A stretch of DNA of 7,794 bases from Nitrospiraceae bacterium (GTDB taxonomy: Bacteria > Nitrospirota_A > Leptospirillia > Leptospirillales > Leptospirillaceae), in contig JAPTWQ010000102.1 in the NCBI GenBank assembly GCA_028064945.1, positions 1-7,794 of the forward strand. The letters are read 5' to 3'. This document shows, in pieces, positions 1-6,121 of this stretch (position 1 is the stretch's first letter; each line of letters opens with the position of its first letter). The notes under the pieces were generated by a model. The model was not told the origin of the DNA. It was given only the letters and a program-made list of their open reading frames with translations, and searched no databases. The translations under genes were made by a program, and so were the position numbers.

Positions 1-746
1 TGAAGCTTCCGATCCTGGCTGAACGGCTCGAAGGGTGGCTGGAAACGGCGGCCAAACAGAACTGGACCCCTCGGGAGTTTCTGGAGCAGGTCGTGGCCGA
101 AGAACTCTCGGAGAAGTGGGGAAAACGGACCGAGATGGGGGTGCGGATGGCCCGGTTCCCCTTTGTGAAAACCCTGGAGGGCTTCGACTTTGAGTCCCAG
201 CCGTCGCTTGATCCCAAACGGATCCGGGAGCGCGTAACCTGCCGATGGGTCGCCAATGGGGACAATGTCGTCTTTTTAGGGCCGCCGGGAGTAGGAAAGA
301 CCCATTTGGATGTTGCCTTGGGAGTCGAGGCCATCCGGAAGGGCTTTCGCACCCTCTTTGTGGGGGCCCAGTCCTTGATGGCTGGCCTCGGAAAAGCCCA
401 TCAGGAGGGGCGGCTTGAGGAAAAGCTCAAGGCCCTCTCCCAGGTCAAGCGGCTGATCATCGATGAGATCGGGTACATCCCCATTGATCGCCTGGGCGCC
501 AACTTGTTCTTCCCGCTCATCTCCCGGCGTTATGAACGAGGCTCCATGATTCTCACCTCGAATCAGACCTATGGAAATTGGGGAGATATTTTTGGAGATC
601 CGGTCATCGCCAGCGCGATCCTGGACCGGGTGTTGCACCATGCCACCACGGTCAATATCAAGGGAGAGAGTGACCGGCTGAAGGAAAAGAAAAAGGCGGG
701 ACTTCTGTCACGCACCCGGGAGGAGTCGACAACCGAGGTCGCTTAA
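1..746 (+). CDS. istB: IstB-like AAA+ ATPase of IS21 family, 5' end cut by window
   Basis: This is the ATP-binding helper of IS21 transposition. In IS21 elements IstB binds target DNA and stimulates the IstA transposase, somewhat like MuB in phage Mu. The open frame continues to the window's left edge (codons from position 3 read KLPILAERLEGW, typical of the IstB N-terminal helices), giving at least 247 residues against a usual length of about 240-265. The true start is therefore at or just left of base 1. The codon whose last two bases are 1-2 reads ?TG and could itself be the start. The Walker A motif GPPGVGKTH lies at about 282-308 and the Walker B motif LIIDEIGYIPID at about 451-486. Near the C-terminus are SMILTSNQTYGNWGDIF and DPVIASAILDRVLHH, both family hallmarks. 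The residue after THL is Asp rather than the usual Ala; otherwise the gene looks intact. It ends in TAA, about 58 bp before the element's right end. Confidence 0.93.
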   Translation, partial: KLPILAERLEGWLETAAKQNWTPREFLEQVVAEELSEKWGKRTEMGVRMARFPFVKTLEGFDFESQPSLDPKRIRERVTCRWVANGDNVVFLGPPGVGKTHLDVALGVEAIRKGFRTLFVGAQSLMAGLGKAHQEGRLEEKLKALSQVKRLIIDEIGYIPIDRLGANLFFPLISRRYERGSMILTSNQTYGNWGDIFGDPVIASAILDRVLHHATTVNIKGESDRLKEKKKAGLLSRTREESTTEVA

Positions 747-752
747 CCATCA

Positions 753-804
753 GGGGGGGAAATTTCGTTTCCCCAAAAGGGGGGAATTTTTATTCCCATT
801 GACA
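753..804 (+). repeat. IS21 right-end terminal repeats
   Basis: Two similar units start 25 bp apart. One is GGGGGGAAATTTCGTTTCCCC at about 754-774 and the other GGGGGGAATTTTTATTCCC at about 779-797; the second is followed by ATTGACA. Tandem related repeats just inside the tip are typical of IS21-family ends, where they serve as transposase binding sites. The assignment to transposase binding is by family analogy; the repeats themselves are visible. Confidence 0.7.
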
Positions 805-1483
805 AGGACGCAAAGGGAAGGACCTGACGCCCTTCTGGAGCTGGTTTGGGAAAGAGCGAGCCCAGAAGGTCACGCATGCCGTGATGGACATGTGGCCGGC
901 CTTCAGAAAGAGCTTCCTGGCTCACTGTCCCAAGGGGAAAGTGATTTACGACAAGTTTCACGTGATCCGCCACCTTCTCGAGGCCGTCAATGAGGTTCGA
1001 AAACAGGAGCTCAAACGCCTGGGAGGAGCCTTCAAGGGCCTTCTCTCGGGAAAGAAATTCGTGCTCCTGGCGCGGAGGTCGAACCTCAAGCCCGAGGCGA
1101 AAAAAGCCCTTTCGGAGCTTCTTCTCGTCAGCCCTCGGCTCCTTAAGGCCTATGTTCTCAAGGAGAGCTTCGACCACCTCTGGGACTTCACATCCCGCAC
1201 CTGGGCGATGAAGTTCTTCCGAAAATGGGTCGGAGCCTTGAAATGGAGCCGTCTGACGCCTCTCAAGAAGTTTGCCGCCATGGTGGAAGAGCACCTTGAC
1301 GGGATTTTGTCCTCCTGTGACAGGAAAGTTCCTTTGGGGTACGTCGAATCCACGAATCAAAAGGCCAAGAATGTCATACGTAGAGCCTACGGATACAGGG
1401 ACAAGGACTTCAAAAGGCTCAAGATCATTCAGGCTTGCACCCCTTGGATGAACGAATTCCAACCCTGGAGCCGCTACCCATAG
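805..1483 (+). pseudogene. ISL3-family transposase, C-terminal remnant
   Basis: This is the C-terminal part of an ISL3-family DDE transposase. The frame runs from the IS21 end without a start codon: GRKGKDLTPFWSWFGKERAQ, then VTHAVMDMWPAFRKSF, VIYDKFHVIRHLLEAV, YVLKESFDHLWDF, FFRKWVGALKWSRLTPLKKFAAMVEEHLDGI and GYVESTNQKAKNVIRRAYGYRD, stopping at TAG 1481-1483. These blocks match the family in order. YDKFH and the VES block resemble the places where family members carry catalytic acidic residues. The N-terminal zinc-ribbon and helix-turn-helix region and the first catalytic Asp are missing, so the product cannot be an active transposase. The in-frame ATG at 881 only gives a further shortened fragment. 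The abrupt junction with the IS21 tip suggests disruption by insertion; the missing 5' half may lie left of the IS21 element, or may have been deleted. The ISL3 right inverted repeat could not be located. Confidence 0.88.
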
Positions 1484-1606
1484 TTTGTCGTCATGTGCCG
1501 AATTTTTCTTGGGAATGCCGGCCCCGGCCCCGCAAGCGGCGGTTTGAGGCCCGAGCCGGTCGGAAGGTCTCTCTTCACAGAAGTACGAATGACTTCGGGA
1601 GTCGTC

Positions 1607-1626
1607 GCCTGCCACATGTGGCAGGC
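1607..1626. promoter_or_regulatory. Perfect 20-bp palindrome upstream of phosphoesterase gene
   Basis: The sequence GCCTGCCACATGTGGCAGGC reads identically on both strands. It lies 33 bp upstream of the preferred GTG start of the next gene. There is no spacer at its centre and no T-run after it, so a classical terminator is unlikely; an operator for a dimeric regulator, or a leftover of transposon debris, is more plausible. The function is inferred only from position and symmetry. Confidence 0.45.
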
Positions 1627-1658
1627 CATTGTCTGACCATGGAAAAAAGGAGTTCATT

Positions 1659-2372
1659 GTGAGGATTCAGTATGCCTCCGATCTCCATCTCGATGATGGA
1701 CCCTGCCCCCTGAGGCTTGAGCACATTCAAGGAGACGTTCTTGTTCTGGCGGGAAATCTTCACGAAAGAATTCCCCTTCTTGGAGAAAACCTGGCGCACT
1801 TGGCTTGGGCCGGCATTCCCGTCCTGTTCGTTCCCGGGGATCGGGAGGCCATGACCCTCCCGTGGGAGAATCCCGCAAAATCCTTGAGATCCATGATCCC
1901 GGAGGGTCCTGTGATCCTCGACCGGGAGGAGATCATCCTTTTCGGCGTCCGTTTCCTGGGATGCACCCTCTGGAGTGACTTCTCCTGGAACGTGTCCCCC
2001 AAAAAAGGCCCGGAGGGAGCCTTTCTTCCGGAACTGCGCGATGCCATGCGGGAAGAGCGCGCCTGGCTCCAGGATCGCCTCGCCTTCCCCTTCCATGGCC
2101 CCACGGTTGTCGTCACACACTTTGCCCCCTCCCCCCTTTCCCTTCCCGGGGATATGGTCGACTCGGAAGAGAGCTCTCTCTCTTTCACAACTCTCGAATC
2201 GATGATCCTCCGATACCAGCCGGCGTTGTGGATCCATGGCCATGCGCCCCTGTCGGTGAATTACCGGATCTGTGCAACGCGGATCGTGTCGAACCCGTAC
2301 GGAAGTTTGGAAAAAGACGTGACACTGACAAGAAATCCTTTTTTCCTCCCTGAAAAGACGCTCATTCTCTGA
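1659..2372 (+). CDS. Calcineurin-like metallophosphoesterase homologue with altered active site
   Basis: The 237-residue protein has the layout of calcineurin-like phosphoesterases: SDLHL near the N-terminus (D8, H10), DVLVLAGN (G32-N33), PVLFVPGDRE (G60-D61-R62), VVVTHFAPSP (H154) and LWIHGHAP (H193, H195), followed by TRIVSNPYG as in bacterial members of the family. Relatives normally have GD, GNH[ED] and GHxH. Here the second-motif Asp is Asn, the GNH motif is GDR, and the last His of GHxH is Pro. Several metal ligands or catalytic residues are therefore changed, and the enzyme may be inactive, differently metallated, or a binding protein. GTG 1659 is preferred as start because AAGGAG (1647-1652) lies 6 nt before it and the protein then begins MRIQYASDLHL. 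The in-frame TTG at 1629 lacks such a site. No signal peptide is seen, so it is probably cytoplasmic. The next gene follows after 74 bp on the same strand. The substrate is unknown. Confidence 0.85.
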   Translation: MRIQYASDLHLDDGPCPLRLEHIQGDVLVLAGNLHERIPLLGENLAHLAWAGIPVLFVPGDREAMTLPWENPAKSLRSMIPEGPVILDREEIILFGVRFLGCTLWSDFSWNVSPKKGPEGAFLPELRDAMREERAWLQDRLAFPFHGPTVVVTHFAPSPLSLPGDMVDSEESSLSFTTLESMILRYQPALWIHGHAPLSVNYRICATRIVSNPYGSLEKDVTLTRNPFFLPEKTLIL

Positions 2373-2446
2373 GGGAGTGAAAGGAGCTGGGGAAAGCACT
2401 TCCGTTTCAACTCCAACACTTTTTTTCTTGTTTTCGTGGAGAGACG

Positions 2447-3655
2447 ATGCTTCTCAGCCGATATCCTTTTCGAGACGCCCTGTTCGAATCACCCGTTTTT
2501 CCAAAAGAGGAGATGAAAGCCTTCCTCCGCCATGCCGGACCGAATAGCGCCTTTTTCCACCCGACCATGGGCCTGATGTTCTTTTCTCCGGTCCTTCGAC
2601 GGATCTGGCCAGAAGCCTCCTTTGGTAGCTCCGTCGAATCTTTCAGGACCCTGATGGAAGAAGATGTCGCCCCCTCCGAAAAATCGCATCTGGCCGGTTT
2701 CTGGGAAAAATTTTCGGAAGGAGTTTCGAAAATCGGAGACCGCTTCGCTTTGAAACTCGATCGCATTCAGGGGGCCAAGACGCTAGGAGTGGTGTTTTTT
2801 TCCATTCCCACGGGCCATCTCCTGGTTCTCGTCCCTGGCGAGGGGCCGAAAATGGTGTCGAAGGATTTGGACGACATTATCCGTCTCAACCCTTGGGATC
2901 TGACCCACAAACTCACGGAGTGGGTCAAGGATTCCGAAATCGAATCTCTTGTGGGCCATTTTCTCAAAAGCCTCCCGGAAGAGTTTCAACAGTCGGTCGC
3001 CTTTGTCCGAAAGGGGCCGGGAGGTCGTTCTGAAATCGTCTACCGATTTCAGCGCGACAGATGGATCCGGGAAATTCTTCCGGACCAGGGGACTGTTCAG
3101 ATCGCTGAAACCTTTTCTGAAGTCCGCCACTATGGAAAACTCGTCAATGGAAATATTTCGATACATTTCACCGTTTTCGTGGGCGGGATCTTTCCCCTGG
3201 GAAGCGCCTCGTTTCCCGCAAAAATGCTGGAAACTGCCGGACTGGATCTCTTCAACCGCTTCCTTCACAAGACCTCGACCTCTCTCGTCGTGGAGGGCCA
3301 AAGGATGATGTCGGCTGACCTTCACTTTTGTCGACGATGGTCGGAACAAGGCTTCGACATGGATTCGATGGAGGAGATTGCCGGTTTGATCGCGCCGGAA
3401 CGCTGGAAAGAGCTGGTGATCCTTCCCTTCTGGATCGGAGATGCAGACCAATGGAGCCATATCTCCCTCCTCGATTCGGTCCGTTACACCACCGACATTC
3501 TTTTCGCCGATCAAAAAAAAGGACTGGGGGCCATTCTTCTTCGAAATACGGATCTCGAAAAAGCAAGAAACGTCGTCAGAAAGAAATTCCTCCAACGGTT
3601 TCCGGTCCCTTTCGGAGATCCTGTGACAGTGGGGGAGTTTTTATTGAACCGATGA
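2447..3655 (+). CDS. Soluble protein of unknown function, possible PAS/GAF/degenerate GGDEF
   Basis: I do not recognise this 402-residue protein as a known family. It has no signal peptide or membrane segment. By eye, residues about 34-130 have the rhythm of a PAS domain (FFHPTMGLMFFSPVLRRIW, then a helical part, then VVFFSIPTGHLLVLV). Residues about 150-280 alternate strands and helices somewhat like a GAF domain (HFTVFVGGIFPLGSASF followed by a long helix). Residues about 320-385, with the run SVRYTTDILF and LGAILLRNTDLEKARNVV, resemble the second half of a GGDEF domain, but no GG[DE]EF signature is present. If real, this would be a catalytically dead cyclase-like domain, as in c-di-GMP receptors of the PelD type; this is inference and weak. 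ATG 2447 is preceded by GGAGAG (2438-2443). The gene lies 74 bp after the phosphoesterase homologue and may be cotranscribed with it. A gap of 352 bp follows. Confidence 0.8.
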   Translation: MLLSRYPFRDALFESPVFPKEEMKAFLRHAGPNSAFFHPTMGLMFFSPVLRRIWPEASFGSSVESFRTLMEEDVAPSEKSHLAGFWEKFSEGVSKIGDRFALKLDRIQGAKTLGVVFFSIPTGHLLVLVPGEGPKMVSKDLDDIIRLNPWDLTHKLTEWVKDSEIESLVGHFLKSLPEEFQQSVAFVRKGPGGRSEIVYRFQRDRWIREILPDQGTVQIAETFSEVRHYGKLVNGNISIHFTVFVGGIFPLGSASFPAKMLETAGLDLFNRFLHKTSTSLVVEGQRMMSADLHFCRRWSEQGFDMDSMEEIAGLIAPERWKELVILPFWIGDADQWSHISLLDSVRYTTDILFADQKKGLGAILLRNTDLEKARNVVRKKFLQRFPVPFGDPVTVGEFLLNR

Positions 3656-4007
3656 CCTCGTTGCCCCAAAAGGGGCCTGCCATCCCTAGAGCAAACCCCC
3701 TTGACGTCTCCTCTCAGGCGGCGAGGAAACGGCTTTTTATCCTTGTACTGGAAAACCCATGCTGACAGGAATCCGCACGATCTCCTGTTTGAGGAGCGTC
3801 CATCGAGGCGCTTGAAAACGGGGATCCTTATGGCAGCGAGGGTTTTGGGAGACCTTTGGCGGGATCTTCGCCCTTCCCCGGGCGAGGGCGAGGCGGGACC
3901 GTCCATGAGAGGACCGGCGGATATTTCCATGGCGATCCAAACTACCCAGAACCGTTTTTGCGGAATCCGTCACGCAAGAAGGCTCGCCCTCATGAAGGAG
4001 AAAGTTT
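3656..4007. other. 352-bp stretch without a convincing gene, leader of ODP gene
   Basis: No reading frame here has family resemblance or a good ribosome binding site. Visible structures are all small. GCCCC-AAAA-GGGGC at 3663-3676 follows the stop of the upstream gene but has no T-run. An ACAGGA/TCCTGT pair lies at 3765-3770 and 3783-3788. It overlaps a competing CTCCT/AGGAG hairpin at 3782-3796. A TCGCCC/GGGCGA hairpin is at 3868-3885. Stems this short can occur by chance. The stretch probably holds the promoter and 5' leader of the ODP gene, but I could not identify a convincing -35/-10 pair. Confidence 0.4.
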
Positions 4008-4757
4008 ATGGCATCCGAAATCGTCTATGAGTCCCCGAACCACAAATTTGTCTGGCTCGGACGCGATGAGACGGGACTTGAGGAAGGGGTCCAGACGAAC
4101 CAATACCTGATCATCAACAACGGGAGGGGAACCCTTCTCGATCCCGGAGGGTTCGGAGTCTTTTCCCGAGTCGTCGTCAATATGAGCGAATTCGTGGATC
4201 CGGAAAGGGTCGACCACATCTTTCTCTGTCACCAGGATCCCGATGTGGGAGGAGGCTTGGCCTCCTGGATGGACATGACACCGGCGCGGATCCATGTCTC
4301 GGCTCTCTGGATCCGCTTCCTCATTCACTATGGCGTTACGGCCCTGGACCGGATCGAGGGGATCCCGGACAACGGGGGATCCCTGACCCTGTCCTCCGGG
4401 AACCGTCTCGAATTCATCCCGGCCCATTTTCTTCACTCACCCGGGAACTTCCACGTCTTCGACCATGCGTCGGGAATTCTTTTCACCGGGGATTTGGGGG
4501 CGGCCATCTATCCGAAGGGGGAGACCCCTCTCTATGTGGAGGACTTCGAGGACCATGTCCGGCATATGGAGGGCTTCCACGTGCGCTACGTGGCCACATC
4601 CCGGGCGATCGAATATTGGCTGTCGAAGATCCGGCCCCTGCCCGTCCGGATGATCTGCCCTCAGCATGGCTCCATTTTTCGCGAAAAGGAGACAAAAAAG
4701 TTTCTGGACTGGATCGCGAAGGCGCGGGTCGGATTCGATGCGAACATCTTCACATGA
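4008..4757 (+). CDS. ODP-type diiron metallo-beta-lactamase-fold protein (flavodiiron core without flavodoxin)
   Basis: The 249-residue product is the diiron beta-lactamase-fold domain of flavodiiron proteins without the C-terminal flavodoxin domain, as in oxygen-binding diiron proteins (ODP). Candidate iron ligands are H75, D77 and D79 in [13 protein letters not shown]143 in [14 protein letters not shown]162 in [10 protein letters not shown], and H220 in ICPQHGSIF. Flavodiiron enzymes use HxExDH; here Asp replaces Glu and Val (V80) replaces the last His, so one iron may have an open site. With no flavin domain it is unlikely to reduce oxygen or NO by itself and is better read as a sensor or binding protein; the Treponema denticola ODP is known to sense oxygen for the chemotaxis kinase CheA. 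ATG 4008 has AAGGAG at 3995-4000, a spacing of 7 nt. No signal peptide is seen, so the protein is cytoplasmic. A soluble chemotaxis signalling protein follows after 50 bp, probably in the same operon, which supports a role as its oxygen sensor. Confidence 0.85.
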   Translation: MASEIVYESPNHKFVWLGRDETGLEEGVQTNQYLIINNGRGTLLDPGGFGVFSRVVVNMSEFVDPERVDHIFLCHQDPDVGGGLASWMDMTPARIHVSALWIRFLIHYGVTALDRIEGIPDNGGSLTLSSGNRLEFIPAHFLHSPGNFHVFDHASGILFTGDLGAAIYPKGETPLYVEDFEDHVRHMEGFHVRYVATSRAIEYWLSKIRPLPVRMICPQHGSIFREKETKKFLDWIAKARVGFDANIFT

Positions 4758-4807
4758 GGCAGACCTCCGGAATCAGAGGACCGGCAGAATGGCCGAAAGG
4801 GGAAAAA

Positions 4808-5446
4808 ATGGAGAACGGGATGTGTGAAAAGGAGAGGCTAGCGCTGGGGGAGCTTCAGTCCGACCTGGTCTTTGTAAGAAACTACATCGTCCAGCTCGAG
4901 GAGGTCAACCGGATGCACGACCGCGATATCGGCTCGATGACCGACATCCTCCGGACGCAGATGGAACGGGTCGATGTGGCAACCATGATCCGGAAAGGGC
5001 AGGAATCGATTGCGAATTTCGACCGGTTTCAGTCGGTCCTTGAGCGCATTTCTTCGATTGGCCTTGAGATCCAGGAAATCTCGAGCCAGGTGAACCTTCT
5101 CTCCATCAACGCGGCCATCGAAGCCGCTCATGCAAAGGAAGCCGGCCGCGGTTTTGCCGTGGTGGCGGAGGAGATCAAAAAACTTTCCGACCGGACCCGC
5201 AAATCCGTCGAGGAGATCTCGAAGACGGTCTCGTCGATCGCCTCCGAACTCGGGGCGATGCGGGAAAACATCGAGGATGTCCAGAGGCGGATTGGAGAGA
5301 TGCAGGACTTTTCCAAAAAGATCGAGCAGAGTGTGGCCCACATGAAAGATGTCGCCTCCGGGAACCTCCTGAAAAAATTCATCGGCACCGTCATCCGTCG
5401 ATTGGATGGCATGCGGGGTCGTATAAAGGGATCGTTCGAAACATGA
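4808..5446 (+). CDS. Short soluble methyl-accepting chemotaxis signalling protein
   Basis: The 212-residue protein is essentially the cytoplasmic signalling hairpin of a chemoreceptor. Residues 93-130 carry the hairpin tip: [20 protein letters not shown] followed by [19 protein letters not shown], close to the receptor consensus that contacts CheA and CheW. Heptad-patterned helices flank it on both sides (about 10-92 and 131-182). There is no transmembrane segment, HAMP domain or recognisable ligand domain, and the C-terminus GSFET is not the usual CheR-tethering pentapeptide. It should be a cytoplasmic receptor that needs a separate sensor; the ODP encoded 50 bp upstream is the obvious candidate. 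ATG 4808 is chosen because AAAGGGG lies just upstream (about 4796-4802) and the coiled coil begins soon after. The frame is open back to 4616, but that region overlaps the ODP gene and its translation looks noncoding. Full-length receptors usually have 500 or more residues, so this is a minimal form rather than an obvious truncation. Confidence 0.88.
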   Translation: MENGMCEKERLALGELQSDLVFVRNYIVQLEEVNRMHDRDIGSMTDILRTQMERVDVATMIRKGQESIANFDRFQSVLERISSIGLEIQEISSQVNLLSINAAIEAAHAKEAGRGFAVVAEEIKKLSDRTRKSVEEISKTVSSIASELGAMRENIEDVQRRIGEMQDFSKKIEQSVAHMKDVASGNLLKKFIGTVIRRLDGMRGRIKGSFET

Positions 5447-5461
5447 GGGGAGGAGCCCTCA
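5444..5461 (+). other. Small stem-loop over the receptor gene stop codon
   Basis: TGAGGG (5444-5449) pairs with CCCTCA (5456-5461) around a 6-nt loop, and the stop codon TGA lies in the left arm. No T-run follows, so it is at best a weak transcript-end or stabilising structure. A 6-bp stem can arise by chance. Confidence 0.25.
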
Positions 5462-5590
5462 CCATTCGGGGGAACACGGAATGGCCTTCAGCCCTGAGGT
5501 TCCGACACGGGATTGGATCCCGGTCCGCTGGTTCAACCGGCGATGGAGAGCTCCGGGAAGATCGTTGGGCCGATCCACTTTGCTGTCCTC

Positions 5591-5633
5591 CGTCAGGGGG
5601 CAGAAGACCCCACCCGAAGATTTCCCCCTGACG
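5591..5633 (+). terminator. 10-bp inverted repeat, possible terminator of ODP-receptor unit
   Basis: CGTCAGGGGG (5591-5600) is perfectly complementary to CCCCCTGACG (5624-5633) across a 23-nt loop. The stem is GC-rich, but the nearest T-run (about 5650-5654) begins some 16 nt beyond it, so it is not a textbook intrinsic terminator. It may end transcription with help from Rho, protect the 3' end, or be a protein-binding site. The right arm continues into a tandem TGACG-TGACG. The rest of the 298-bp spacer (5447-5744) shows no supportable gene; it becomes AT-rich after about 5680. Confidence 0.4.
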
Positions 5634-5680
5634 TGACGTGAGGCATTGCTTTTTCCCCACGGCGAATCTGAGGGATGATC

Positions 5681-5744
5681 TCAATAAACATACATAATTA
5701 CTTGTATTATTTTAAAGTTTTGACTTTGAGGCTAAAGAGGAACG
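5681..5744 (+). promoter_or_regulatory. AT-rich promoter/operator region of ribbon-helix-helix gene
   Basis: This stretch is strikingly AT-rich compared with its surroundings. It contains a -10-like TATTAT (5705-5710) inside a short inverted repeat, ATAAT (5694-5698) and ATTAT (5706-5710) with a 7-nt spacer. No good -35 box lies 16-18 bp upstream. A small regulator of the kind encoded next could bind here to control its own gene, but that is inference. The ribosome binding site AAGAGG (5735-5740) lies 4 nt before ATG 5745. Confidence 0.4.
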
Positions 5745-6008
5745 ATGAAACGGATGACCCTCCGCATCGATGAGGAAATTTATCAGTCCATCTGGGAACG
5801 GGCCGTGAGGGAACACCGGTCGGTCCACGCCGAAATTCTTGCGGCGCTCGACGAGTATTTTCGGGGAGGCGACGGGAGCTCAGAGATCCAAGTTGGACAA
5901 AGAAGGTTCCGGACAGGCACACCCAACCTCCCGAAGATGGATTCCCTACTGCCAGGTGACAGGAGCATCAACCGGTTCATCAACGAAGACCTGCCGCTTG
6001 AAACATGA
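5745..6008 (+). CDS. Ribbon-helix-helix (Arc/FitA-like) DNA-binding protein
   Basis: The first 40 of 87 residues form a ribbon-helix-helix domain: the beta strand KRMTLRID, helix EEIYQSIWERAVREH, the turn RS, and helix VHAEILAALDEYF. The RSVxxEI pattern is characteristic of Arc and FitA-like antitoxin DNA-binding domains, which dimerise and insert the beta ribbon in the DNA major groove. The C-terminal 47 residues are polar, Gly/Pro-rich and unrecognised; in antitoxins such a tail would bind the toxin. No toxin gene is adjacent: the next gene encodes a hemerythrin-PAS-GGDEF protein 113 bp downstream. It is therefore either an orphan antitoxin-like protein or a transcriptional regulator of itself and perhaps the next gene. 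ATG 5745 is supported by AAGAGG at 5735-5740. I am confident of the fold and not of the biological role. Confidence 0.82.
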   Translation: MKRMTLRIDEEIYQSIWERAVREHRSVHAEILAALDEYFRGGDGSSEIQVGQRRFRTGTPNLPKMDSLLPGDRSINRFINEDLPLET

Positions 6009-6102
6009 ATGTCCTTATGGCCAGTCCGCCTCACTCCTTACGTCGTTCTTTCTCGAGGGAGCCATTGTGAGGCGCAATCGAAACGCTCTTTCCATCCCCA
6101 TC

Positions 6103-6118
6103 AAGGAGGTTTCTCCTT
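6103..6118 (+). promoter_or_regulatory. Hairpin that hides the ribosome binding site of the hemerythrin-GGDEF gene
   Basis: The Shine-Dalgarno AAGGAG (6103-6108, extended as AAGGAGGT to 6110) is perfectly complementary to CTCCTT (6113-6118), leaving a 4-nt loop GTTT. The start codon follows at 6122. If folded in mRNA, the stem would cover the whole Shine-Dalgarno core and could reduce or gate translation, for example by temperature or coupling to translation from upstream. The pairing is visible; the regulatory effect is inferred, and a 6-bp stem is only moderately stable. Confidence 0.5.
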
Positions 6119-6121
6119 TCC

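Larger units (their letters stand above)
1..804 (+). mobile_element. IS21-family insertion sequence, 3' part (5' part outside window)
   Basis: The segment holds the transposition helper gene istB, followed by the element's right-end repeats and a terminal ...TTGACA at 799-804, a form common at IS21-family ends (the opposite end would begin TGTCAA). The transposase gene istA and the left end would lie upstream, outside the window. The boundary at 804 is inferred from the end sequence and from the ISL3 reading frame that begins immediately after it. Target-site duplication cannot be tested because the left end is not visible. Confidence 0.8.

Noticed and set aside
93..95. GTG at 93 as start of istB
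   Set aside because: The frame upstream to base 3 encodes typical IstB N-terminal sequence, so the start lies at or beyond the window edge.
1629..1631. TTG at 1629 as start of the phosphoesterase homologue
   Set aside because: There is no ribosome binding site before it; GTG 1659 has AAGGAG at the correct distance and family-like N-terminus.
743..1657. Long minus-strand open frame of 304 codons
   Set aside because: It lies antisense to the ISL3 remnant and has no family resemblance; its length follows from GC-rich codon bias on the opposite strand.
1575..2399. Minus-strand open frame of 274 codons opposite the phosphoesterase homologue
   Set aside because: The + strand product has clear family motifs throughout; the minus frame shows none.
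2783..3595. Minus-strand open frame of 270 codons opposite the unknown 402-residue protein
   Set aside because: Its composition is rich in charged residues with no domain-like pattern, and the + strand frame is longer and has a ribosome binding site.
3663..3676. GCCCC-AAAA-GGGGC hairpin as terminator of the 402-residue protein gene
   Set aside because: The stem has only 5 bp and no T-run follows.
3930..4000. c-di-GMP riboswitch (GEMM-like) before the ODP gene, suggested by CACGCAAGAAGGC
   Set aside because: The conserved core sequences and paired helices of GEMM RNAs are not present.
3701..4030. Possible 109-residue gene before the ODP gene
   Set aside because: It starts with TTG without a ribosome binding site, runs into the ODP gene by 23 bp, and its translation is Arg/Pro-rich and unlike a folded protein.
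4616..4807. Upstream extension of the soluble chemoreceptor to ATG 4616
   Set aside because: It overlaps the end of the ODP gene in another frame, and the added residues look noncoding.
5443..5631. Small + strand open frame in the spacer after the chemoreceptor gene
   Set aside because: Its start overlaps the receptor stop codon, its translation is low-complexity Arg/Gly/Pro-rich, and it covers an arm of the inverted repeat.
5720..5725. TTGACT as a -35 box for the ribbon-helix-helix gene
   Set aside because: It lies only 20 bp before the start codon, leaving no room for a -10 box and leader.
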